This document shows, piece by piece, positions 1 through 10,800 of a DNA stretch of 64,000 nucleotides. The notes beneath the pieces are model-generated. The model saw nothing but the letters and a program-made list of their open reading frames with translations, made no database searches and was not told the origin of the DNA. Positions within the stretch are counted from its first letter, which is position 1, and every line of letters begins with the position of its first letter. The translations under genes and the position numbers were made by a program. The stretch is taken from positions 63,919,702-63,983,701 of the forward strand of contig OZ020307.1 of assembly GCA_963971305.1 (NCBI GenBank), written 5' to 3'. Source of the DNA: Arcuatula senhousia (taxonomy: Eukaryota > Mollusca > Bivalvia > Mytilida > Mytilidae).

Positions 1-1638
1 AGTATCAATGCACATCTTAGCAATATAATTATTCAATTAAAACATTCAACAAAGTTTTGAAACGACTGATGCCCATTTCACCTTTTTTAGACTCATCATA
101 GGTGTTTCAACAAAAATGTATAAAACTTACAAAAAACAAATGAAAACGGGGGGCTTGATTAACAATTAAGTTTATTAATGTGAAATTGCGGAGTTAAATC
201 ATGAATAAGCTCAACTTATGCCTTGGGTAAAATGACTAGAGTTTTAAAAACTTATAGCCAGTAATAGATGTTAGAGAGCAACCATTTGATTTTTAGTGGG
301 GTGGGGGCTTAGCTAGGGATATTTTCTTCATGTATGTCCTGCTTTTTAATTTACGAAATAAAAAGCTTCGCGAAGCGGAGCCTGACAGGATCGTAACATG
401 TCGAACCCTGTACATTTGAGTCCCAATATTGATAGTCAATTGCTCTGGACTGACAAAGTTTTTTGACACATGCAGCCTTTGGTGGACTTTCCATCCACAT
501 TTCACAAGGATTTCAATTTGTTTTCAAAAGGAGACCAAAATAAATTACAGTTACAAAAATATTTCCCCTTTGGCCCATAATTAAAGGTTCTATATACGAA
601 CTTTCATTTTGCCCCTTTTGACCCTTAACGACAATTAGAGGGAGAGTATAGCACAAAATTAATCCTTTATTTTGTGAATTCACTATTTGACAGGAATTGA
701 TAAGCAAAACAAATTTTGAAATCGGAAAATGAATAAAAAAAATCGATTTGGCTCCTTTTGGACCCTAATTTCAAAACGGAAAAAAAGGGGGGGGTAATTC
801 TCAATTATTTTATCCACTACCTAACAAGACTTAACATGCAAACAAATAATTCAATATCGGTCCAGAAATAAAAAAAAGGTGCATTTCTATCCTCTAAGGG
901 GGACTCCCAAAATCAATCCCTTCCATCCTTATAGTAAGGAACATCATTGTCAAATTTCATAGCAATTGCATGATTGTAACTAAAAATATTGTGGGAACAC
1001 TAAAGTTTACAGACAACGACGACGACGACGACGACAGCATCACATTTTTTTGCGGTCATATTAAATCGGAGCTTTACTTTTTTTGCGCACTAGCTTGCGC
1101 AATTAATTTATTTTAAAACTTGCTGTAAAAAGACACAAAAACACCATCCTGCATTTTGTTTTTAATCCAATGCACTGTCCTGTCTTTTTATTTTCTGGCT
1201 ATTGGCGTCCTGCCTTTTTTTCAAATTTCACCATAGTCTCCCCTCTAAATCTCCAATGGTCGCTCCCTTAGTGTTTTTAAACACAACGTGTTGACACCGG
1301 AGCAGACTTACTTAGGAATTAAGTTAAATATAAACATTTTCTTTTTAAGAGTAATCATTTTCAAACATGTTGATTATAAAGCAATACAGATACACACTTG
1401 GGCAAAAGTTAAAATAAGATATGAAATAAATAAATGGACAAAAAGAATTACTACTACCCAAGCAATGGTTTTGATAAAGATATGTTAAAAAAATTGAATG
1501 ATCAGTGCTTCTTAACTTTCGTCCACATGTATATAATGTTGCTATATATGCCAATGGGTTTATAGTTATATCAGACTACGGAGTTATAGCTAATCAGATC
1601 AAACGCTCATTGCATGATTTTAGTTGTGCTTAACTTAC
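1..1638. other. Left-edge region without a recognised gene
   Basis: AT-rich sequence with no exon I can support. Around 270-500 a stretch containing accatttgatttttagtgggg and an inverted aagcttcgcgaagc core looks like part of a dispersed element. It resembles the left end of the inverted-repeat element at 29366. Bases 1015-1035 hold a short ACG microsatellite. The next exon of the minus-strand gene ending at 1639 could lie here or beyond the left edge; I could not find it. Confidence 0.4.
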
Positions 1639-2246
1639 CGGTCTCATTCTAACATGTCGATAAAATGATTTCCACATCTTGTAAAATGACATGTTTGATA
1701 CGAAAGGCCGCATATCAACAACTTGTTCATTTCTATAAGCTTCATATATCTCTTTCTTTCTCAATCCAAAAGGCAACCACACTTCTGTTTTGTGTGGTGG
1801 ATGTTCCCCTCTTTTAGCAATATATTCACCGAGCCAAGTTATTGCAGCTTGTTTTCTTTCTTTCAGAGAGCGCAGAGTACATGTATTTTCACTTCCTAAT
1901 CTGTTGGTCAACCATTTAGCCTTGTATCTATAGAAACTTGATTTTGGAATTCCATAGATGTTTAACCATGCCTTCCGACAGACATTTTTCCCAGACACTT
2001 TAAAAACTAATACCTTTGGTGACGCTGACTGAAAATCTGCAAATTTTTCCAACATCCATTTTGTCTTTTCTTGCTTATTTAGTCCCCAGAATGAAAGTCT
2101 TAATCTTTTAAGCAAAACCTTATCGAAGTAATCTTTGTTTATACAAGGTCGTTTACAGCCACAGTCTTCGAACACCTTCTTAATGGCAGAGGAGGAAAGC
2201 TTTTTCTTCAGTAAATTCGACTCTCTGCAGTCTACGTTCGACTTGT
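1639..2246 (-). CDS. Exon 2: conserved Cys/Trp-rich N-terminal domain
   Basis: Acceptor TTATTACAG, donor CCG/GTAAGT. The ~203 codons have no stop. A Cys-containing motif (CGCKRPC) is followed by RLSFWGL, GKNVCRKAWLNIYGI, WLGEYIAKRGEHPP and a C-terminal FYKMW...RHVRMRP. The pattern matches the N-terminal region of DUF7869-type proteins as I remember them. The family assignment needs a profile search. Confidence 0.65.
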
Positions 2247-4523
2247 CTGTAATAATAACATGGAAGAATAAATAAAATGTTTAAATTATAAACGAAAATA
2301 AGAAAAAAATATGACACAGATAAAAACATATTTCAACATGACATCAAATAATAATGTTTTATATAAAAAAAGACATTAAATCGCTCGTACCCCAATCCAT
2401 TCGAGGTGGACAACTTTTTAAAAACGGGCAGGTTTACAAATTGTGCGCATTTCAAGAAGGGTAACATCCGAAAAAAACTTCCGAATTTTGAACTTTTAAC
2501 TTTTACAACTTCTGAATTTTGAACTTTGAACTTTTACAGTTTTAAAACACAAGTTTTACGGTGTATGCATATAATTAAAAGAAGGTAGGCGGACGAACGC
2601 GCGGCATTAAATAAAAATAAAAAATGCAAAAGAAAAATTTCATTTTTAGGTGATTTGCCATTATTCGTTTTTGTTTTTGCTTGTTTATTTGTTTGTTTGT
2701 TTGTTTTTTCATAAAATCCACATAAATTTCGTGCTTCGCTTTACGCTCGACGGCAACAAAAATACACTTAAATCCTGGAACCGCCCTCACACTGGCAAGC
2801 TCAAGACAGTCCAAACAAATTTATCTGTGCTTGACTTTTAATAAAGAAAAGGACAATATGTGGAAATGGTAGACGGCAGTCTATTCCTATAGACCTTATC
2901 AATTCTATTGTCCTCTTATATGTCTATCATACGCCGTATTTTTTTATGGACTGACTTCAGTTTGCCACCGGTAAACGATAGCCGGTAATACCCCCTCGTA
3001 CATGTATTTTTAATGTACTCTTTTCCATTATAAAAACTATCATTTAAAAGACTTTGCTATAAGATCAACAAAGATCAATTTGGTCAATACATTAATTTGC
3101 ATATTTTAAATGCTAACGAATTAAGTCATGAGATATGAACACAATTACCAAAATTCACGTCGTAAGGCATTGATGTTTTGTCCGGTAAAGAAAAAAAGTA
3201 AACAAATTTGGCCGGATGATGTTTTGTTTCGGTTTCTAATTTTGTGTATTGAAGCACAAATATTTACAAAAATCAATTTTACGGAAACTAATCTTGTTAT
3301 GGGTGATTTATAACCATTTTATGTCTAAAGACCACCATAAGACTACTAACTTGTAGTTGAAAATTTGCGATAAAAGTAAGACGTTTTCGATAAACATGCA
3401 TAATTTAGAGGAAGATTTGTCCAGGCACGGATCTAAGGAAAGATGCCCTCCCCCCTTCTCCCACCAAAAGTGACAAAAATTATGTTTTGTACAAAATTCA
3501 TGTATAAACACTTAACAATTAGCACAACAACAACAACAAGTTTTACCCCCCCCCTCTAAACTGGATCCGAACCTGTTGTCTATAGACCATTTTTAGACAT
3601 GCCCTAGTCTAAGATAGTTACATTGGGAATATGATTAGGAATTCTTATTCAAATTTGAATTAAACAGCCCCTCCCGGTGTACAAACATCAACGTTATGTA
3701 AAATCTATGTATTTTTTGTTCCTATGTTGTGAACTCATTCATGGTATGTAGATATATTTTGCCAGGAAGTAATACCACATTTAGAACAGTAGCAATAGCT
3801 CTTACCTTTTCGTCTCTTTTTTAAAGGTGTACTTGTTGTCAAAATTGGCTCTTCATATTCCAAATGTCCGAACGGTAGGGATCCTGTAGATGAACCACTT
3901 GTTTCTAAAGCGGAAGAAACAAAAGATATAACGTCACTACTATCTTCTTTCAACGTATCTTCAAACAGGCCTTCAGAACCTATACTTGGTGCCCTCACTG
4001 GTGGCGGTGTATTTGAATCTTCGAATTCATAAATTGCAAAATCAAGATCCTTTGCAATAGGGGACAATGGAATGTCACCGAATTTACTAGTACTAGGTTT
4101 CAACTGTTCAGATTCAGAATAAGTTGAATCATTCAGTGAAAAGTCAATATCATGCGGAATATTTTCTCGACTGCTATCAATGGAGACTTCAAATGATGTT
4201 TTTTCGCGGATGAAGGATGAATTCGAATCATTGAATATGTCTCCAACTCTCCCTTTAACATTTTCGCAGCTATTTTCCAATGAAAAGTCAAATGAAGTTT
4301 TTTCACGAATATCAGATGAATCTAAAGCGTTTGAAATATGCTCAGAACTAACAGACTCATTGAATATGTCTTCATCTATCCCTTTAACATTTTCGCAGTT
4401 ACTGTCCAATGAGAAGTCAAATGAAGTTTTTTCACGAATATCGGATGATTCTAATGCGTTTGAAATATGCTTGGTAACAGGCTCAGTTATAGAACCCTCT
4501 CCCGAAATCATTTCGGCATCCAT
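1639..4523 (-). CDS. DUF7869-type uncharacterised protein, 5' two exons (partial)
   Basis: Join on minus: 4523-3806, then 2246-1639, then off the visible model. Exon 1 ends after one base of a codon (AAAAG/GTAAG). Exon 2 begins after TTACAG with the remaining two bases, giving GAC, so the phase matches exactly. Exon 2 ends in phase 0 at CCG/GTAAG. Exon 1 is acidic, Ser-rich and repetitive and ends in KKRRK, a possible nuclear localisation signal. Exon 2 is globular, with CGCKRPC, SFWGLNKQEKTKWMLEKF, VSGKNVCRKAWL and FYKMWKSFYRHVRMRP. From memory this order of motifs is the N-terminal half of a large invertebrate family ending in DUF7869, of unknown function and possibly transposon-related. 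In that family a Cys-rich segment and the DUF domain would follow, which are not visible here. Function is not assigned. Confidence 0.6.
2247..3805 (-). other. Intron 1 of the DUF7869-type gene
   Basis: AT-rich intron. It holds a TTTG-rich run near 2680-2705, a dispersed fragment at about 2690-2820, and a short inverted-repeat element at 3422-3575. No other coding exon is supported. Confidence 0.45.
3422..3575. mobile_element. Short inverted-repeat element (MITE-like)
   Basis: The left end CAGGCACGGATCTA and right end CTGGATCCGAACCTG are imperfect inverted repeats of one another. Inside them are C-rich runs at about 3443 and 3546. The ~155-bp length, lack of coding capacity and position in an intron suggest a miniature non-autonomous element. 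No target duplication could be defined. Confidence 0.4.
3806..4523 (-). CDS. Exon 1: acidic repeat region of DUF7869-type gene
   Basis: Start ATG at 4523 (MDAEMISGEG), donor GTAAG at 3805-3801. An upstream in-frame ATG exists at about 4598, but the sequence between is lysine/aromatic-rich and unlike the rest, so the inner ATG is preferred. Residues ~16-120 hold two good and one decayed copy of a ~43-residue unit with core SSDIREKTSFDFSL followed by ENVKG and DIFN. The rest is Ser/Glu/Asp-rich and probably disordered, ending in the basic run KKRRK. Confidence 0.6.
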
Positions 4524-4734
4524 TTTCAAAAAGAAATACCATCTTTTTTTGAACTTAATATAAAATGAGGGAAATAACACCGTATATTCAGTAATCAAAT
4601 CCGTTTACTTCGCTAAATGCGTATTATTTGGCCTCTTTGTTACGTCTGCGCATGTCTTGTACCTCAACAAATAATGAATATTCAAAAGCGCATTTCGTCC
4701 GATAAAACTCTCTTAATCAATACAGTGCATAAAT
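4524..4734. promoter_or_regulatory. Candidate bidirectional promoter
   Basis: These 211 bp separate the ATG of the minus-strand gene (4523) from the ATG of the plus-strand gene (4735), so they must contain both 5' UTRs and probably both core promoters. The middle is locally enriched in CpG for this AT-rich window. It carries TGCGCATG at 4647-4654 (half of an NRF1-type site) and TTACGTCT at 4640-4647 (CRE-like). No clear TATA box is placed for either gene. Promoter activity is inferred from geometry. Confidence 0.5.
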
Positions 4735-4875
4735 ATGACGAGTGGACTCTACAACGACAGCGCCAAAATGTGGACTTTGCAAAAAGATAAGGATACATTT
4801 GAGCTCTATAAAAATGGATTAAAAATTGGAAAAGTAACGGATATTGAGAAGTCAAATAATGAACAATGTGTGAAG
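4735..4875 (+). CDS. Exon 1, N-terminal domain start
   Basis: Starts MTSGLYNDSAKMW and ends CVK before GTAAAT, phase 0 (47 codons). An in-frame TAA lies 21 nt before the ATG. Confidence 0.75.
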
Positions 4876-7800
4876 GTAAATATAGTTTTATTCACGTAAA
4901 TTCGCAACTAAATTTTAATGTACTTTCTGAAATATAACGAATAAAACAATCATGTGCATGTTTTCACAAAAATGAAAACAGAGAATATGGAAATATAAGC
5001 TTTTATATACATTTTACTTTCTTTTAAATTTCCTTCTTTCTTTATTTGAATTAAAGTTAAAATGATATATTTATGCATAGACCTGTATATTAAATATACA
5101 GGTCTATGATTTATGCAACGTCAATAATTTTGTTTTTGTTTCTTTTATATTTTCCTTTTAACTCCTATATAACTTTTAAGGGGACTTTCACATGCATTGC
5201 TTTCCATTTTCATACACGGGACAACCATTTTTTCACCCCTTTCGAATATTGACACCATCTTTTCAAATGGTGCCGAACAGAGTCATGAATTTTTCAGACC
5301 TGAAAGGAGCAAACCACGAACTTTTTTAAATATAGGCAGTGTCTATTTGTCCGGCTCTAATTTTGTATTTGTCTGGCCATTACATTTTGATTTAAAAAAA
5401 AAAGATCGAAATCATATATTCATGCTAAGTATACGAACTAAATAAATATCTTAATTTTGTTCATGCTAATGATAGACATTTTAGGAACATTAATATTGAC
5501 AATTCTAGTTTTAAATATCCAACTGAACTAAGTTTTATGAAAAATGCCATGTGGAAATGAAATCAAACATACTTAATCTAATATTAAAGATGCACCTACA
5601 TGCATGTTTTATGACATGTATGATGAATTAAAAGAAAAGAATTTACGCAAATAAAATACTGTGCGCTTAACCAAATTTCATGTTGTGCAAACAGATTTTT
5701 CTACTAATGACCACGTAGCACGTTGCAAGAAATTACATAGACTAAAACGATTGAAATTAATTATTTGTATAGTGAAACATCTGTAAAACAAATCAAACCT
5801 GTCTATTCTAATGTAAATGAAGAAGTTTTGAAAGCTCAATCTTTAAAACTAATTTATTATTTTTTTTCATCTTCTTTTCTTTCATTAATCTTTCGACTTA
5901 AAATATTTAATTATGAAAAGACTTTTATCAAGTTTGCGATTTTAATTAATTTTGTTTAAAACCTTAAAAAAAAGGGAAAGAGGAACTATGTTAGATGTAA
6001 TCAGATGGGAAATAATCCAATTTGAGAAAAGGCTTATATTGTTAACCTGTTTATTACATTAATTTGACTATGTTGAATTCATAAAAAAAAAGTATTTACA
6101 TGCTCCTTCTTTAAAGTTTTCTTATTTTTTCCTCTTGAACTACAATAATAGGCTGAAGTGTTATGCATAAAAACTTAAAATAAGAAAAACCAACTAAAAA
6201 TAAATTGTATCATTCTTAAATCAGATATAATGACCACATGGTGTGATAATTATGCATGCGTAAATGATAACCGGACAAATAGATAAAAATTTCTTATCAT
6301 CCGGCATGCCGGACAAATAACCAGTTCGTTTTGAGAAATACTCGAGCAGATTATTTGAAATAATGAAGTAACAGATTTTTTTGTTCTCGGTCCATTTTAA
6401 ATTATCGATTTAATTCAATAAGTTAATTAAAAATAAATGTTCAGTAAACTAGAACTATTTGGCCGCAGATTCATGTATATAAAACCACGCCTACTACTGT
6501 AATTAACCAATCATTTCGGGAATAAAAAGCCTACTACAAAATCTACCTTATTATGAGATTTACATTTTCTTTCTAAATTATGTTTGTCTAAATTCATTTT
6601 ATTTTTCAATTTCATTATTCATCTTTTTTTATAGATTTGTTTTAATTTTTTTTCATAATCAGTTATATTGTAATTTTATTTTTTTTGTTATTTCATTTCT
6701 ATTTTTTCCTTAAGTTTTATTATTTCTATTTCTTTTAATTGATTATTCTGCAATTTTTTACTTTTTAATTTAAAAACATTTTATCTTCCTCGCATATAAA
6801 CTGTCTTGATAATTTTATATTTTGAAATTCTATCCAGATCTTTCTTGGTGCACAGAACACCATTACGTTACACCTGGGAAAATTTGACTGGAGAGCAAAT
6901 GGCGTCGCACAACGATTCAAGGAAAATCTACACACCAGAACGAGTTTCCTTCTTAAGTGGAAAGAAGTTAAAGGGATTAAAGGTAAATACAATCTAAACA
7001 ATATGAACAAAATACATGTATAATGGTAATATTGCTTTAAAATATTTACAACATTTAAAGCAATTTTTGTTTACATCTTCCTGAAAAAAAAATATTGTCT
7101 CAGCATGTACATGTACTAATAGATATCAATAATATTCAGATCTATTATTTTATTTTATTTTATTTTATTTTATTTTATTTTATGTATTATTATTCATTCC
7201 TTCATTTATTCTATTTATTTTTTATTTATTTGTTTAAAAAAAATATCACCTACCTAAATAATGAACTCATGATTTAAAAAAAAAAATTAACCTCGGTAAA
7301 GGGTGTAGAAAACAAAAAGTCGGTCAAATATGTTTTCATAGGACATATTAGCATTTTTGTCATATTGATAAAGAAATAAAAAGTCAAGTTAAAAAAGTAT
7401 CAGTATCGTTGTTATTAAGACTTAACTTTTTAGTTAACTTGAACAAATCAAATCAAATCAAATATTTTTATTGTCAAAAAACGCCCATGATACTGAGCAG
7501 GATATACAATATGTACAAAGAAAAAGAAAAAAAAAACATTCAACATGATGTCAAAAAAATATTTTGTAGTTCAAACATACAGTAAAACGATGAGGAAACC
7601 TGCTACATCTAGCTTAACTGGTATTTCATGCATTTCCGATTTGGTTGATGACGCAGCTGATCTAACCAATGGTAAGATACTGTTCATTGTTGGTTTAGAT
7701 GTGATATGTGAAACAAAAGATGTCTTCATGCAATATATATAACCAGAAAAGTTGACATAAACATGCTTGAGACGGGGCAAGAGCTCATGAATATGAAATT

Positions 7801-10800
7801 TTGTAAACCCTAGACCCTTTTTAGATGACTATATTTGTACTTTCCATATGCTTAAAAGTAATACAAAACAAACAGTGTTGACAGTCTTTTTTATGCCCCA
7901 GCGACGACATGTCGGGGGCATTAAATTTTACTCGTGTCCGTCCGTCTGTACGTCCGTCCGTACGTCCGTACGAATTTCCGTCAAGCTTTTCTCAGGAACC
8001 ATACATGAGAATGATTTGAAGCTTGGTAAGATGGTTCAGTATGACAAACTTTACGTCCTAAGCGATTTTGAGACCTGTCAGACATCTACTTCCTGTTTGG
8101 GACTTGGGCCAATTTTAAAATATGCGAACATGACTATGGAAATTTCCGTCAAGCTTTTCTCAGGAACCGTAAAGGAGAATGATTTGAAACTTGGTAGGAT
8201 GGTTCAGTATGACAAACTGTACGTCCCAATCGATTTTGAGACCTGTCAGACATCTACTTCCTGTTTTGGACCTAGGCCAATGTTAAAATACATGTGTATG
8301 TGAACATGACTATGAACATTTCCGTCAAGCTTTTCTTAAGAACCATACATGAAAATGATTTGAAACTTGGTAGGATTGTTGAGTATGACAAACGTTACGC
8401 CCTAAGAGATTTTGAGACCTGTCAGACATCTACTTCCTGTTTGGGACTTAGGCCGATGTGAAAATATGTGAACATTATATGAAAATTTTCGTCAAGCTTT
8501 TCGTGATCAGGAACTGTATACCAGAATGTTTTGAAACTTGGTAGGATGGATCAGTATGACAAATTGTATGTCCTAAGCTATTTTCAGACCTGTCAGAAAT
8601 CTACTTCCTGTTTGGGGCCAGCGGGGGCATCCGTGTCCCATGGACTCCGACACATTCTTTCTTTATTTAAAATAAGTTTTTATAGACAATACATTGTTGT
8701 ATTATTGTAACTAATGTACTACATGTATTATGTTTAATCTTTTTACCTTTTTATTTTTTTATACATGCAGATTCACCGGGCACCAGAATAACAGAACAAC
8801 GTAACACATTCACAGTGACATGTAATTTAGATGACATTGAAGATGCAGCCATTGAAAAAGATCAAACTGATAAGAATAAATATTCAGGTAAGAAAGATCA
8901 TTGATTTTATTTGAAGCATAGATCTTATATAAATGTATATATATATATATATATATATATCATAAACCAATGTTATTATAAAATCTTTTTGAATATGTAT
9001 TATAAGACAAAGTTGAAAACACATCACATACCCTATATTGCATGACCTATATATCTCATGGCCTATATCGCACCCCTATCACAAAAAAAAAACCACAACA
9101 AAAGTAGTTACCAAACATTACGATGTAAATATATGATATAATTTATAAAATGGCTAAAAATGCACCACATGCTGTATATATTATATATATATAAACCCTC
9201 GACCGTTATCAGCCCCGTGCCGATGGCCCTCAGGGTGATATAGATTCTACGGGTTTTTACGGCATGACATAATGTGGAACAGATTTTGACATGAATATTG
9301 AAGTATTGATCATATATAGATACAGATGAAATATCGTGATTTCCGAGTTAAATACTAGTTAATTTCTAAATATTCAATGAGTGAATTACATGCTTTATTT
9401 ATCTCGCATGCTACTGAGTTTATCTAACCCTCGTGGAGTTTCCCGCCAAAAATACGTAACATAGATAAGTACTAAATTCACAATTCATCCATCAATCATT
9501 TCATTGGTTTTTATTATTTTGATGCTTATCCAAATTATCTATATAATAACTAGTTTAACTAATTCGGGATGACGAATATCAATTTTAATGTCACTTGTGT
9601 CGAACAACGCAAGGGGATAAAACTCGTGCGCGCACTCGTTGAATCCCGGCATATTTAGAGTTATACTATAATTTTGCAACAAACATATACTTCTCTGACA
9701 TTTAATCTGAAGGCAGAGCCCGAAGATTTGATTGTCTGAGAGAAGTATAATTATACTTTGTTGTGTTGTTTATCTCATAAGTTATCAAGATAACTGGAAT
9801 CATCGACTTTAAAGCATTACATTCTGAATTTTATTACACCTACTATATACAACATATTTGGTATCATTAAAACAAGTTTTAGTAATAAATTTTAAGAATA
9901 ATTTGCCCACCTTCCCTAGTTAATGATGATGTTGTCATTGTTTTATTTTACCAACTTTACATTAAGCAGGATAATCCCTTGAATGTAAGCTTATTCCTCT
10001 CTTCTATATCAATTAAAATTTCTTACAACATTTTATCTTTTATTTTTATAGAACAAGCAAAGTCAACGAGACAAGAAAACACAATCAATGCTACAAGGAA
10101 CGGAAACGCAAATGAAAATTTAGGAGCTAAAACAGGCGAGGCTGGCACATGTAATGGTAAATGATTAATATATTTATTTTGTACATAAGTTTGTTAATGT
10201 TTCAAAAAAAATGTCTTTCCCGCGCCTAAAACCAACTTTCGCAGTTTTCAAATTTAAAATGATGCCCTTTTTAAATAACCAGTTTTAACTGAATGAATAT
10301 TGTAAAAAAATATTTCTGTAGTAAAATAAATTTAATTTTTAGCTCACCAGACGAAGGCCCGGCGTCCGGCGTCTGTCCGTCGTATGTAAACTAACTTTTC
10401 TGACAACATACTTAGTTTGATTGTTTTATAGCAATAGATTCTTAGACCTGATGTGGGGATTTTTGATTTGTTGTAAAACATGGCCGCCGTGGCAAAAAAA
10501 GGAACATATTATATAGAGGTAAATTGCAGCCTTTTCAGCTTTGCAATTCCAAAATAGCTACAGATATAAAAAAAAGTTTAAAATTGTTTTGTAGGATAAA
10601 AGTGATCAGCATCCCTAGATCTACTTGCCCTGAAATTTTGAAGAATATCCAACAACACATGTAGGAGTTATTGTCCTTTCTTTATTTTTTTATATTTTGC
10701 ACTTATTAAGCTCAATATCTTAAAAACTATGCAAGATATTTAAGAATTTTAATTTGCATATTGTTAAGCACATCATGATTTATGAAATATGTAGGGTCAA

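Noticed and set aside
4180..4563. Plus-strand open frame of 127 residues
   Set aside because: Antisense shadow of the repetitive first exon of the minus-strand gene.
7848..8303. 151-residue plus-strand open frame with internal repeats
   Set aside because: Translation of the ATGCCCC-type repeat element in an intron.
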